A stretch of DNA of 64,000 bases from the NCBI RefSeq assembly GCF_039534915.1, contig NZ_BAAAWE010000001.1, positions 6,634,001-6,698,000 on the forward strand, given 5' to 3'. The notes under the pieces were generated by a model. That model saw nothing but the letters and a program-made list of their open reading frames with translations, did no database searches and was not told where the DNA came from. Source of the DNA: Streptomyces roseofulvus. GTDB lineage: Bacteria > Actinomycetota > Actinomycetes > Streptomycetales > Streptomycetaceae. This document shows, piece by piece, positions 7,440 through 16,824 of this stretch (the stretch's first letter is position 1; the number at the start of each line of letters is the position of its first letter). A program made the position numbers and the translations under genes.

Positions 7440-8828
7440 GTGAGCGACTTCCCGGTCTTCCCGCCCGGCTTCGAATTCGGTGCCGCCACCTCGGCCTACC
7501 AGATCGAGGGCGGCACGCGAGACGACGGACGGGGGCCGTCGATCTGGGACACCTTCTCCCGGCGCGCCGGCGCCGTGTCGGACGGCACCAGCGGCGAGAC
7601 GGCCTGCGACCACTACCACCGGCACCGGGAGGACGTGGCCCTCCTCGCGGACCTCGGGGTGTCCGTCTACCGCTTCTCCGTCGCCTGGCCGCGCGTCCAG
7701 CCGTCGGGCTCGGGACCGGTGAACGCCCGGGGACTCGACTTCTACGCCCGCCTGGTCGATGACCTGCTGGAGGCCGGCATCAAGCCGGTCGCCACCCTCT
7801 ACCACTGGGACCTTCCCCAGCCCCTGGAGGACCGGGGCGGCTGGCGGTCCAGGGGCACTGCCGAGCGCTTCGCGGAGTACACGGCCCTGGTCGCGGAGAG
7901 GCTCGGGGACCGCGTGGCCCGGTGGATCACCCTGAACGAACCCTGGTGCAGCGCCTTCCTGGGATACGCGAACGGCGAGCACGCTCCGGGAGCGCGCGAG
8001 GGGACGCCCGCGCTCGCCGCGGCCCACCACCTCCTGGTCGGCCACGGCCTTGCCATGGGCGCCCTGCGCGCCGCCGGGGTCCGGGAAGCGGGCATCTCGC
8101 TCAACCTCGACCGGGTCCGCCCGGCCACGCCGGACCCCGCCGACGCCGAGGCCGCCCTGCGCGCCGAGACCCAGCGCAACCTCATGTGGACCGACCCGCT
8201 GCTGACGGGACGCTACGCCCCCGGCGAGCCGGACACCTTCGGGGAGCTGATCGAGCGCCAGGACTTCCGCCGAGAGGGCGACCTCGCACTCGTCTCCGCC
8301 CCGATGGACTTCCTCGGCCTCAACTACTACACGCCGTCCACCGTGCGCGCGGCCCCCTGGCGCGAGCCCGATCCGGCCCGGCGCACCGCGATGGACAACC
8401 GTTTCGAAGGGGTGGACCACCCGGGTGTCCGCCACACCGCTATGGGCTGGGCCGTCGTCCCCGACGCCCTGAGGGACCTCCTCGTCTCCCTCCGCGACCG
8501 TTACGGTGCCCTCCTTCCGCCGATCCACATCACAGAGAACGGTTCCGCCGAGCACGACGTCCCCGCCGCGGACGGCATCGTGCACGACGCCGACCGGATC
8601 GCCTATCTGGAGAGTCACCTCCGGGCGGCCGCCGCGGCCATCGCGGACGGCGTCGACCTGCGGGGCTACACCGCGTGGTCGCTTCTGGACAACTTCGAGT
8701 GGGCGTTCGGTCACAGCAGGCGCTTCGGCCTGGTGCACGTCGACTTCCCGACCGGGACGCGCACCCCCAAGGCGTCCTACCACTGGTACAAGGCGGCCTC
8801 CGCGGCCCGTGAGCACCGGGGCGAGTGA
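7440..8828 (+). CDS. GH1 beta-glucosidase / beta-mannosidase
   Basis: 462 residues. GH1 motifs are complete: FEFGAATSAYQIEGG near the N-terminus, the acid/base TLNEP with Glu167, MDFLGLNYYTPS, the nucleophile ITENG with Glu366, and WSLLDNFEWAFGHSRRFGLVHVD for the aglycone region. No signal peptide, so it hydrolyses imported oligosaccharides in the cytoplasm. GTG 7440 is used with GAGAGG about 12 bases upstream; an ATG at 7433 is out of frame. The mannan context suggests beta-mannosidic or mixed gluco-mannosidic substrates, but GH1 specificity cannot be read from the motifs. Confidence 0.9.
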   Translation: MSDFPVFPPGFEFGAATSAYQIEGGTRDDGRGPSIWDTFSRRAGAVSDGTSGETACDHYHRHREDVALLADLGVSVYRFSVAWPRVQPSGSGPVNARGLDFYARLVDDLLEAGIKPVATLYHWDLPQPLEDRGGWRSRGTAERFAEYTALVAERLGDRVARWITLNEPWCSAFLGYANGEHAPGAREGTPALAAAHHLLVGHGLAMGALRAAGVREAGISLNLDRVRPATPDPADAEAALRAETQRNLMWTDPLLTGRYAPGEPDTFGELIERQDFRREGDLALVSAPMDFLGLNYYTPSTVRAAPWREPDPARRTAMDNRFEGVDHPGVRHTAMGWAVVPDALRDLLVSLRDRYGALLPPIHITENGSAEHDVPAADGIVHDADRIAYLESHLRAAAAAIADGVDLRGYTAWSLLDNFEWAFGHSRRFGLVHVDFPTGTRTPKASYHWYKAASAAREHRGE

Positions 8829-8877
8829 CCCCCGCGCCTCCGACGGCGAGAAGGCGCCGGTCGTCCGCGTATGTGAC

Positions 8878-8912
8878 TTAACCGGATCCGTTTCGGTCTA
8901 GACAACGTTGTC
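8878..8912. promoter_or_regulatory. Type B half-site and perfect type A operator before the ROK kinase
   Basis: TTAACCGG at 8878-8885 matches the left half of TTNACCGGTTNA. GACAACGTTGTC at 8901-8912 is a perfect 12-bp palindrome. Together they lie 58-92 bases upstream of the kinase start, a position suited to repression by LacI-type proteins. Confidence 0.65.
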
Positions 8913-8969
8913 AACCGTCGGCAGAGTGGTGCTTCGTACAGTTCGGATGGTTCGGAGAGGTTGGGCGGG

Positions 8970-9944
8970 ATGGTGTACGGAGCGCTGGACATCGGCGGTA
9001 CGAAGATCGCTGGGGCGCTGGTCGACGCCGAGGGGCACGTGGTGGCGCGGGCGCAGCGGCCGACGCCCGCGCGTGAGTCCGCCGAGGTGCTGATGGCCGC
9101 GGTGACCGCCGTCCTGGACGAGCTGGCCACCCGTCCCGAGTGGGCCTCGCTGTCCTGCCTGGGAATCGGGAGCGCGGGGCCCGTGGACACGTTCGCGGGC
9201 ACGGTGAGTCCGGTCAACATCCCGGCCTGGCGCTCCTTCCCCCTGGTGGAGCGCGTGCGGAGTCATCCCGCCGTTCCGGACGGGATCGAGCCGGTGCTCG
9301 TCGGCGACGCGGTCGCCATGACGGCGGCGGAACACTGGATCGGAGCGGCGAAGGACACGGCGAACGCCCTGTGCATGGTCGTCTCGACCGGGGTCGGCGG
9401 CGGGCTGGTCCTGGGAGGTTCCGTCCACGCGGGGAGGACCGGGAACGCCGGCCACATCGGCCACATCACCGTCGACCAGCACGGCCCGCTGTGCCCCTGC
9501 GGCGCCCGTGGGTGCGTCGAGCGCTACGCCAGCGGTACGGCGATCGCCGCCCACGCCCTGGAGTCCGGTTGGACGCCCCCGGCGGGCCTTCCCGCCACGG
9601 CACGCGAGGTGGCCGCCTCGGCCCGCGCGGGCGACCCGAGGGCGCTCGCCGCGTTCGACCGGGCCGGCCGCGCCCTGGCCGCCGCCATCGCGGCGACCGC
9701 CGCGCTCGTCGAACTCGACCTGGTCGTCGTGGGCGGCGGGGTCTCGCAGACGGGCGACCTGCTGTTCGCACCGCTGCGGCACCACCTGAAGGCGTACGCC
9801 GCCCTCGACTTCACGCGTGACCTCCCGGTCGTGCCCGCCGGCCTGGCCCTCGACGCCGGACTGATCGGCGCGGCCGCCGCGGGCGTCGCCGCCTCCGAGC
9901 TCTCCCGCGCCGGAGCCGGGACGCGGGGGCGAACGGCCACCTGA
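8970..9944 (+). CDS. ROK-family sugar kinase
   Basis: 324 residues from ATG 8970, chosen for GAGAGG at 8955-8960. The N-terminal phosphate-binding motif is LDIGGTKIAGALVD; the ROK zinc cluster is PLCPCGARGCVERYASG, preceded by NAGHIGHITVD with the catalytic region. ROK enzymes phosphorylate hexoses or N-acyl hexosamines with ATP. Placed between a GH1 gene and mannose-6-phosphate isomerase, mannose is the likely substrate, although glucokinase activity is equally compatible. It follows a strong LacI-type operator and probably forms a unit with the isomerase gene 150 bases downstream. Confidence 0.88.
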   Translation: MVYGALDIGGTKIAGALVDAEGHVVARAQRPTPARESAEVLMAAVTAVLDELATRPEWASLSCLGIGSAGPVDTFAGTVSPVNIPAWRSFPLVERVRSHPAVPDGIEPVLVGDAVAMTAAEHWIGAAKDTANALCMVVSTGVGGGLVLGGSVHAGRTGNAGHIGHITVDQHGPLCPCGARGCVERYASGTAIAAHALESGWTPPAGLPATAREVAASARAGDPRALAAFDRAGRALAAAIAATAALVELDLVVVGGGVSQTGDLLFAPLRHHLKAYAALDFTRDLPVVPAGLALDAGLIGAAAAGVAASELSRAGAGTRGRTAT

Positions 9945-10094
9945 CCCGGCCGCCCCGCGGTCACCTGGCCTCCGACCTCCCCGGCCGTGCGAGGACGGGC
10001 CTCCCCCGTGCCCGCACGCACCGGCACCGGGCGCCCTTCGGGGCACCGCGGTGCCCCCGCTTCCACCCCGCCGCCCGAACTCCAGGAAACGCCC

Positions 10095-11285
10095 ATGGAC
10101 CTCCTCCACAACACCGTCCAGCCCTATGACTGGGGCTCCCGCACCCTGCTGCCGGAACTCATGGGCGAGCCGCCCACCGGAGCGCCCCAGGCCGAACTCT
10201 GGATGGGCGCCCACCCGGCGGCGCCCTCCCGCGTGCTCAGGGAGAACGTCCTCACCCCCCTGGACCGGGTGGTCGCCGGGAACCCGGAGGGTGAGCTCGG
10301 AGCGGCCACCGTGCGCCGGTTCGGGCCCCGGCTCCCGTTCCTGCTCAAGCTCCTGGCCGCGGACGCGCCGCTCTCCGTCCAGGTGCACCCGGACCTCGCC
10401 CAGGCCCAGGCCGGGTTCGCCCGGGAGAACGCGCTCGGCGTGCCCCTGGACGCGGCCCACCGCACCTACCGCGACGACCAGCACAAGCCGGAGATGATCG
10501 TCGCCCTCACCCCGTTCCGGGGGCTGTGCGGCTTCCGGGCCTCGTCGGACGCCGCCGACCTGCTCGACTCCCTGGAGGTGCCGGCGCTCCGGCCGTATGC
10601 CGACACCCTGCGGGCCGCCCCCGAGCCCCAGGCGCTCGCGGAGGTGTTCCGGGCCTTCCTCCGCCCGCCGGCGGGCCTCCTCGGCGCCGTCGCCAGGGCG
10701 CTGGCCGTCGCGGCGGAGGGTCCCGCCGAGGCCCGCATCACCGCCTACGACCGCATCGCGCGGGCCTACCCGGGCGACTCCGGGCTCCTCTCCGCGCTGC
10801 TGCTCCGGTACGTCGAGCTGAGCCCCGGCGAGGCGCTGTTCCTCGGCGCCGGCGTCCCGCACGCGTACCTCTCCGGGCTCGGCGTGGAGATCATGGCGAG
10901 CTCCGACAACGTCCTGCGGTGCGGACTGACCTCCAAGCACGTCGACGCCGAGGAGCTGACCCGGATCGTCCGCTTCGACGCCCCCGCGGCCCGCGTGCTG
11001 ACTCCCCGGGACGAGGAGGGCGAGGAGGTGTACCCGGCGCCGGTGGACGACTTCCGCCTGTCGCGGTACCTCCTGCGGGTCGGCGAGCCGTGGCGGCGCC
11101 TCACTCTGGACGCCCCGCAGATCCTCCTCTGCACCGCCGGGACCGTGACCGTCACCTCATCCGGGCAGGGCCTCGGCATCGGCCCGGGACGGGCCGTGTA
11201 CGTGGCGGCGGGCGTCGAGGCGGGGCTGGAAGGGAGCGGGACGGTGTTCCGCGCCACGACGGGCACCGCGGAACGCCTCGGCTGA
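10095..11285 (+). CDS. manA: Mannose-6-phosphate isomerase, class I
   Basis: 396 residues from ATG 10095 with AGGAA just upstream. The typical opening is NTVQPYDWGSRTLLPELMG, followed by ELWMGAHP, the zinc-ligand segment SVQVHPD, HKPEMIVAL with a metal-binding Glu, and the later GAGVPHAYLSGLGVEIMASSDN block. It interconverts mannose 6-phosphate and fructose 6-phosphate, feeding mannose into glycolysis. It lies directly after the ROK kinase, giving the last two steps of mannose use. Confidence 0.93.
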   Translation: MDLLHNTVQPYDWGSRTLLPELMGEPPTGAPQAELWMGAHPAAPSRVLRENVLTPLDRVVAGNPEGELGAATVRRFGPRLPFLLKLLAADAPLSVQVHPDLAQAQAGFARENALGVPLDAAHRTYRDDQHKPEMIVALTPFRGLCGFRASSDAADLLDSLEVPALRPYADTLRAAPEPQALAEVFRAFLRPPAGLLGAVARALAVAAEGPAEARITAYDRIARAYPGDSGLLSALLLRYVELSPGEALFLGAGVPHAYLSGLGVEIMASSDNVLRCGLTSKHVDAEELTRIVRFDAPAARVLTPRDEEGEEVYPAPVDDFRLSRYLLRVGEPWRRLTLDAPQILLCTAGTVTVTSSGQGLGIGPGRAVYVAAGVEAGLEGSGTVFRATTGTAERLG

Positions 11286-11319
11286 ACGGTCGGGCCGGGC
11301 CACGAAACCCTCATGGGCC

Positions 11320-11331
11320 TTAACCGGTTAT
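11320..11331. promoter_or_regulatory. Type B operator TTAACCGGTTAT
   Basis: Near-perfect palindrome about 300 bases upstream of the GH5 mannanase start, in a 342-base gap that otherwise shows no gene. It shares ACCGGTT with sites in the GH2/ABC gap. Probably a LacI-family operator governing the mannanase. Confidence 0.55.
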
Positions 11332-11627
11332 GTTCCAGCTCTTGTGATCGGCCAAGACGGCCCCTAGCCTCCAATCGAAAGCCGGGAATCGGCAGGAGAA
11401 ATCGCCGACCGATCGAGGCGACGACCTGAACCGCACCCGCGGAGAATCCCCACCGCCCGGAATCGAGCCGCAGCACCATCCGGGCGGTGGGGCCCGGCGG
11501 CTGTCCGCCCGCCACGCGTGGACCCTCCCCCGGGCCACCGGCCCCGGCCGGCCGCGATCTCACTCCATGTCAGGCAGCACCGCGCCCGCTCTCCTCGCGG
11601 GACGCGGTACCGAATTGGGAGCACCAC

Positions 11628-12935
11628 ATGAACAGGACACGGGTCCTCTCGGCGGCGACGCTGCTCGCCCTCGCCGCCACGATCACCTCGATCCCCGCCA
11701 CCGCCCAGGCCGCCGAGCGCGCGGACGGCTTCCGCGTCGTGGACGGACGACTCGTCGACGCCACCGGCAAAGACTTTGTCCTGCGCGGCGTCAACCACGC
11801 CCACGCCTGGTACACGGACCGCACCGGACGGTCCCTCGCCGACATCAAGGCACTCGGCGCCAACTCGGTCCGGGTGGTGCTCTCCACCGGCGCCCGCTGG
11901 ACGAAGAACAACGCCGCCGACGTCGCGGACGTCGTCGCCCGGTGCAAGGCCAACCGGCTCGTCTGCGTCCTGGAGGCCCACGACACCACCGGCTACGGCG
12001 AGCAGAGCGACGCGGCCTCCCTCTCCGACGCCGTGGACTACTGGCTGGAGGTGGCGGACGCCCTCAAGGGGCAGGAGAAGTACGTCATCGTCAACCTCGG
12101 CAACGAGCCGCACGGAAACGCCGGCTACCCCGCCTGGACGCAGGACACCAAGGACGCCATCGGCCGGCTGCGCGCGGCCGGCTTCGACCACACCCTGATG
12201 GTCGACGCTCCCAACTGGGGGCAGGACTGGTCCGGCACCATGCGCGAGAACGCCCCCGCCGTCTTCGCCTCCGACCCCGACCGCAACACCGTCTTCTCCA
12301 TCCACATGTACGGCGTGTATGACACCGCCGCCGAGGTCGAAGAGTACCTCGGCAGCTTCGTCGACCGCGGACTGCCCATCGTCGTGGGCGAGTTCGGCCA
12401 CGACCACTCGGACGGCAACCCCGACGAGGACGCCATCATGGCCACCGCCCGCCGACTCGACCTCGGCTACCTCGGCTGGTCCTGGAGCGGCAACGGCGGC
12501 GGCGTCGATTACCTCGACCTCGCCACCGGCTTCGACGCCGACCGGCTCACCCCCTGGGGCGAGCGCCTCTTCCACGGCCCCGACGGCATCCGGCAGACCT
12601 CCCAGGAGGCCGGCGTGTACCGGCGCGGCTGCTCGGTCGCCCACCGCCTCGACGACTGGGGCACCGGCTTCAACGCCGACATCAGCGTCCGCAACACCGG
12701 CGAACAGCCCCTCAAGGGCTGGAAGCTCGACTTCGCCCTCCCGGAGGGCGCCACGGTGAACTCCGCCTGGAACGCCTCCGTCACCCAGGACGGCCGCCAG
12801 GTCCGCGCCACCAGCGAGTCCTGGACCGCGCCCGTCCCGGTCGGCGGGGCCGTGAGCTTCGGCGTCATCGTCACGGGCCCCGGCGCCGTGCCCGCCTCCT
12901 TCAGCCTCGACGGCGTCCCCTGCGCCAAGGGCTGA
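11628..12935 (+). CDS. Secreted GH5 mannanase (subfamily 8-like) with CBM2
   Basis: 435 residues. A signal peptide (to about AQA at residue 28) leads into a GH5 catalytic domain: MRGVNHAH-like LRGVNHAHAWY, acid/base Glu160 in NLGNEPHGN, and nucleophile Glu255 in VVGEFGHDHSDGNPDE. The overall sequence resembles bacterial GH5_8 endo-beta-1,4-mannanases and is a clear paralogue of the protein at 25202-26512. From about residue 330 there is a CBM2 module with WGTGFNADISVRN and GWKLDF, which would anchor it to cellulose. ATG 11628 follows GGGAG. It acts outside the cell on mannan or glucomannan. Confidence 0.9.
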   Translation: MNRTRVLSAATLLALAATITSIPATAQAAERADGFRVVDGRLVDATGKDFVLRGVNHAHAWYTDRTGRSLADIKALGANSVRVVLSTGARWTKNNAADVADVVARCKANRLVCVLEAHDTTGYGEQSDAASLSDAVDYWLEVADALKGQEKYVIVNLGNEPHGNAGYPAWTQDTKDAIGRLRAAGFDHTLMVDAPNWGQDWSGTMRENAPAVFASDPDRNTVFSIHMYGVYDTAAEVEEYLGSFVDRGLPIVVGEFGHDHSDGNPDEDAIMATARRLDLGYLGWSWSGNGGGVDYLDLATGFDADRLTPWGERLFHGPDGIRQTSQEAGVYRRGCSVAHRLDDWGTGFNADISVRNTGEQPLKGWKLDFALPEGATVNSAWNASVTQDGRQVRATSESWTAPVPVGGAVSFGVIVTGPGAVPASFSLDGVPCAKG

Positions 12936-12967
12936 CCCCCGTACCGCATCCGCCGCACCGGGTGCGA

Positions 12968-13014
12968 GAGGAGCGGGTTCCGCCGGCACGTCCCTGCCCC
13001 GGAACCCGCTCCTC
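12968..13014. terminator. Stem-loop after the GH5 mannanase
   Basis: 14-bp perfect arms (12968-12981 and 13001-13014) with a 19-base loop, 30 bases after the mannanase stop. Probably the first of two terminators separating convergent units. Confidence 0.6.
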
Positions 13015-13048
13015 GCCCGCTTCCGCCGCCTCCTGAGGGAGGAGGGAG

Positions 13049-13094
13049 ACGACGTTGAGGGGCATACCCGTACCGGTATGCCCCTCAACGTCGT
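13049..13094. terminator. Perfect 20-bp hairpin between convergent genes
   Basis: Arms 13049-13068 and 13075-13094 pair perfectly over 20 bp around a 6-base loop. It lies 10 bases past the end of the lacI-type gene and downstream of the mannanase, so it is best read as a bidirectional terminator. Confidence 0.8.
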
Positions 13095-13104
13095 GCGCGA
13101 CCGC

Positions 13105-14151
13105 CTACGTGCGGCGAGGCGGCCCCGTCGACCCCCTCGGCGTCAGGGACGGGGTGGGCACTTGGAGGGAGCCGGCGCGGGTCCCTTCGATCACCCCGAA
13201 CAGGGTCCGGGCGACCTCCTCGCCGAAGTGGTGGACGTCGTGGCTCATCGCGGACATCGGCGGATGCGTCAGCCGGCACAGCTGCGAGTCGTCCCAGGCG
13301 AGGAGGGAGACGTCGTCGGGGACCGAGAGGCCCATCTCGGAGGCGACCGCCGCTCCGGCGACGGCCATGATGTCGTTGTCGTACAGGATCGCCGTCGGCC
13401 GGTCCGGCGACATCAGGAGGCTGCGGGTGGCCCGCGCGCCCTCCTCCCCGACGAAGCCGGTGGCCACCTGCCGCCGTCCGTCCAGGCCCAGTTCGGCCAT
13501 GGTCGCCTCGAAGGCGGCGGCTCGGATGCCGCTGTGGCCGAGGCCGGCGGGCCCGCCGACCCGGGCGATCCGCCGGTGGCCGAGGGCCGCCAGGTAGCGC
13601 ACGGCCTCGGCCGCCGCGGAGGCGTCGTCCGTCCAGACGGACGGGAAGCCACCGGTCAGGGACGGGTGGCCGACGGCCACCGCGGGCATGCCGAGCGCCC
13701 GCAGTGGTGGGATGCGCGGGTCGTCCCGGTGGAAGTCGACGAGGATCGCCCCGCCGACCGTCCTGCTGCGCCACCACTCCCGGTAGAGGTCGCTCTCCTC
13801 GGCCAGGTCGCGGACCAGGCGGAGGAGGAGGGAGCAGGAGCGCTCGGCGAGGACGTCCTCGATGCCGGAGATGAACTCCATGTAGAAGGGTTCGAGGCCG
13901 AGGAGCCGGGCGGGGCGGCAGATCGCCAGGCCGATGATGCCCGTCCGCCGGCCGGAGAGGTTCCGCGCCGTCTGGTTCGGGCTCCAGCCGAGCTCCTCGG
14001 CGGCCGTGAAGATGCGCTCCCGGGTCGCCGGGGACACCCCGGGCCGGTTGTTGAAGGCGAGGGAGACGGCGCCTTTGGACACCCCGGCCCGCGCGGCGAC
14101 ATCGGTGATCGTGACGCGCGGGCCGGGGAGACGGGGGGAAGGGGCGCTCAC
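13105..14151 (-). CDS. LacI-family sugar regulator (first of two)
   Basis: 348 residues. The N-terminal LacI helix-turn-helix and hinge are complete: VTITDVAARAGVSKGAVSLAFN, then RPGVSPATRERI and the hinge-like WSPNQTARNLSGRRTGIIGL. The sugar-binding core follows, with PTAILYDNDIMAVAG and the C-terminal SLLAWDDSQLCRLTHPP. The GTG start at 14151 overlaps the TGA of the GH2 gene (GTGA), so the two are translationally coupled and the regulator rises with its own target. It is a likely repressor acting at type A or type B operators in this locus; which one cannot be told from the sequence. Confidence 0.9.
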   Translation of the reverse strand: MSAPSPRLPGPRVTITDVAARAGVSKGAVSLAFNNRPGVSPATRERIFTAAEELGWSPNQTARNLSGRRTGIIGLAICRPARLLGLEPFYMEFISGIEDVLAERSCSLLLRLVRDLAEESDLYREWWRSRTVGGAILVDFHRDDPRIPPLRALGMPAVAVGHPSLTGGFPSVWTDDASAAAEAVRYLAALGHRRIARVGGPAGLGHSGIRAAAFEATMAELGLDGRRQVATGFVGEEGARATRSLLMSPDRPTAILYDNDIMAVAGAAVASEMGLSVPDDVSLLAWDDSQLCRLTHPPMSAMSHDVHHFGEEVARTLFGVIEGTRAGSLQVPTPSLTPRGSTGPPRRT

Positions 14152-16547
14152 GCCGCTCCCACGCTGAACAGGGCCGCCCGTACGGCTTCCGGGTCGTCGC
14201 CCGCCCAGCCGCGCACCGTGATCCGGACCTCCTCGCCCGGCAGAAGCGTGACCAGTCCGCGGTCGGCGCTCGCCCGCGGGGCGAGGCGGTCGGCCTGGAG
14301 CAGGAGGTCGCGCACGATGGTGCGGGCGGTGACGGTCACGACCGAGTCGCCGTCGCCCGCCGGTTCGACCAGGACGTCGTAGATGGGCGCAGGGTAGGCG
14401 AACTCCTTCTCGTACACGGGGAGATGGACCGCACGCAGACCGTCCGTGTCGGCGACCAGGAGCTCCTTCGCCGAGGCCGCGTCCGGAAGCAGCGCGCCCG
14501 GGACGTCCAGCCGCACCACCGTCCGCGCGGCGGCCTCCACCTCCAGCGCGGCCTCCTTCACCACGGTGCCGTCGGCGGCGACGCGGCGCAGGGTGACGGT
14601 GGTGCGCCAGGTGGTGCCGGACTGGTTGTCGACGGCGAGGACCGGACCGTCCGCGGTGGGCACGAGGCTGAGGAGCCGGTCGGCGTAGACGCGGCGCAGC
14701 TCGTGGTAGAGCGGCTTGAGGTGTCCGTCGCCGTCGATGGCGGCCCAACTGCTGACCGGCCAGCAGTCGTTGAGCTGCCAGACGACGGTGCCCGCGCAGA
14801 CCGGCCAGTGGGAGCGCCAGTGCTCGATGCCGGCGGCGACGGCGCGGGCCTGGACGACCTGGGCGAGGTAGTGCCAGCGGTCGAAGTCGTCCTCGGGCAG
14901 GCCGAAGTGGCGGTCGATGCCGCGGTTCAGCTTGCCGTTGCCGTCCTCGGCCTTCTGGTGGTGCAGCATGCCGGGGGAGTCGGGGGCCAGGTCCTCGCCG
15001 GGCAGGGCGCGCCGCAGGGTGCTGATCGCGGACGGGGCCTGCCAGCCGAACTCGGCGCAGAAGCGGGGGACGTCGGCGCGGTACTCGGCGTAGTCCTGCC
15101 GGTTCCATACCTCCCAGGAGTGGTGGGTGCCGTGCCGGGGGTCGTTGGGGTGGTGGTCCCAGGAGCCTGACCAGGGGCTGCCGGCCGTGTAGGGGCGGGT
15201 CGGGTCGAGTTCGGCGACGATCCGGGGCAGGATCCCGAGGTAGTAGCCCTCGCCCCAGGAGTCGCCGGCGAGCGGTACCTCCCAGTCCCAGTCGCGGAAG
15301 CCCCACAGGTTCTCGTTGTTGCCGTTCCACAGGACGAGGCTGGGGTGCGGCATCAGCCGGACAACGTTGTCGCGTGCTTCGGCCTCCACCTCTCCCCGCA
15401 GCGGCTGCTCCTCGGGGTAGGCGGCGCAGGCGAAGAGGAAGTCCTGCCAGACCATCAGGCCCAGCTCGTCGCAGACGTCGTAGAAGGCGTCGTCCTCGTA
15501 GATCCCGCCGCCCCAGATGCGGACGAGGTCGATGTTGGCCTCGGCGGCCTGGGTGAGACGGGCGCGGTAGCGCTCGGGGGTGACGCGGGACGGCAGGACG
15601 TCGTCGGGGATCCAGTTGACGCCGCGCGCGAAGATCCGCGTGCCGTTGACGACGAAGGTGAAGCCGGTGCCGTGCTCGTCGGCGGAGCGGTCGACGGTGA
15701 CGGTGCGGAAGCCGATCCGCCGCGACCAGGAGTCGAGCGGTGCGCCGTCCTCGTCCAGGAGGTCGACGTCGAGCCCGTACAGCGGTTGGGCACCGTAGCC
15801 CCGGGGCCACCACAGCTGCGGCTCCGGCACCTCCAGGCGGAGCACGGTCTCCGTGCCCGCGAAGGAGGTCTCGGCGACCACGCCGGCGACCGTGGCGCGC
15901 AGGATGAGCGGGCGGTCCGTGCCGCTCGCGGTCCGGGCGGCCCGGACGCGCAGCTCGACGTGGCCGGTGGGGCCGTCGAGGGTGACCAGCGGGCGGACCT
16001 CCGCGAGCCGGGCGGTCGACCAGCGCTCGATCCGCACCGGCCGCCACATGCCGGCGGTGACCACGGTCGGGCCCCAGTCCCAGCCGAAGGAGCAGGCCAT
16101 CTTGCGGATGTACTGGAACGGCTCGGGGTAGACGTTCGGGCGGTCGCCGGTGAGCGCGCGGACCCGCTCGGCCTCGTCGTACGCCGAGTCGAAGCGCACC
16201 TCCAGGCGGCCGGCCCGCCCCGTCACGTCGAAGCGGTGGGTGCGGTGCATGTTCCGGGTCGCGCCGAGCGACTCGCCGTCGACCAGGACCTCCGCGGCGG
16301 TGTCCAGTCCCTCGAAGACCAGCTCGCTCCGCTCGTGCCCGCCGTCGGCGGCGGTGAGTTCGGTCTCGTACGACCACGAGCGGCGCCCGACCCAGGCGGT
16401 CTCCGTCTCGTTCAGTCCGAGGAACGGGTCCGGGATCACCCCGGCGGCGAGCAGGTCGGTGTGGACACAACCGGGCACCTGTGCGGGGAGCAGCGCGTCC
16501 TCGTGGCGCAGGCTCCACCCCTCGTGCAGTCGGGTGACGTCCTTCAT
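14148..16547 (-). CDS. GH2 beta-mannosidase
   Basis: 799 residues, typical for GH2 beta-mannosidases. Domains in order are the N-terminal sugar-binding jelly roll (LHEGWSLRHED, VPGCVHTDLLAAGVIPDPF), an immunoglobulin-like middle and a TIM barrel. The barrel carries RIWGGGIYEDDAFYDVCDE, the acid/base region LVLWNGNNENLWG and the nucleophile region FCAEFGWQAP. No signal peptide, so it trims mannose from imported manno-oligosaccharides in the cytoplasm. The start MKDVTRLHEG at 16547 has GGAGC upstream. It is divergent from the ABC importer across a gap with two type B operators, and coupled to the downstream lacI-type gene. Confidence 0.9.
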   Translation of the reverse strand: MKDVTRLHEGWSLRHEDALLPAQVPGCVHTDLLAAGVIPDPFLGLNETETAWVGRRSWSYETELTAADGGHERSELVFEGLDTAAEVLVDGESLGATRNMHRTHRFDVTGRAGRLEVRFDSAYDEAERVRALTGDRPNVYPEPFQYIRKMACSFGWDWGPTVVTAGMWRPVRIERWSTARLAEVRPLVTLDGPTGHVELRVRAARTASGTDRPLILRATVAGVVAETSFAGTETVLRLEVPEPQLWWPRGYGAQPLYGLDVDLLDEDGAPLDSWSRRIGFRTVTVDRSADEHGTGFTFVVNGTRIFARGVNWIPDDVLPSRVTPERYRARLTQAAEANIDLVRIWGGGIYEDDAFYDVCDELGLMVWQDFLFACAAYPEEQPLRGEVEAEARDNVVRLMPHPSLVLWNGNNENLWGFRDWDWEVPLAGDSWGEGYYLGILPRIVAELDPTRPYTAGSPWSGSWDHHPNDPRHGTHHSWEVWNRQDYAEYRADVPRFCAEFGWQAPSAISTLRRALPGEDLAPDSPGMLHHQKAEDGNGKLNRGIDRHFGLPEDDFDRWHYLAQVVQARAVAAGIEHWRSHWPVCAGTVVWQLNDCWPVSSWAAIDGDGHLKPLYHELRRVYADRLLSLVPTADGPVLAVDNQSGTTWRTTVTLRRVAADGTVVKEAALEVEAAARTVVRLDVPGALLPDAASAKELLVADTDGLRAVHLPVYEKEFAYPAPIYDVLVEPAGDGDSVVTVTARTIVRDLLLQADRLAPRASADRGLVTLLPGEEVRITVRGWAGDDPEAVRAALFSVGAA

Positions 16548-16629
16548 GGTGTGCGGCTCCAATCGCCTGGCAGCGGGCGGGATGCGTGTACGGGCCGACA
16601 AGCTAGCCGTACATTCACTTAACTGTCCA

Positions 16630-16641
16630 TGAACCGGTGAA
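16630..16641. promoter_or_regulatory. Type B operator near the GH2 start
   Basis: TGAACCGGTGAA on the plus strand (TTCACCGGTTCA on minus), about 83 bases upstream of the GH2 start. Shares the ACCGGT core with 11320 and 16747. Confidence 0.6.
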
Positions 16642-16746
16642 GCTCAGGCAGGGATGAGGGAGAGCGGATCGAGTGCGTGACGTCATCGGACCCGCACATG
16701 TCGACTGCTCCGAGTAACGATTGGGCATCACGCTGGAAATCAGCAC

Positions 16747-16758
16747 TTTACCGGTTCA
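16747..16758. promoter_or_regulatory. Type B operator before the ABC importer
   Basis: TTTACCGGTTCA, 67 bases upstream of the substrate-binding-protein start. With the site at 16630 it frames the divergent GH2/ABC promoter region, suggesting joint control by one LacI protein. Confidence 0.6.
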
Positions 16759-16824
16759 CAGCTGGCTGACATAGTGCCGTCATCCCACCGATGACCTGAG
16801 CCGTGACTTTGAAGGAGTTGGGCC

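Noticed and set aside
15360..15371. A perfect GACAACGTTGTC inside the GH2 gene
   Set aside because: It encodes Asp-Asn-Val-Val of a conserved coding segment far from any start, so chance or coding constraint explains it; a roadblock operator is possible but unsupported.
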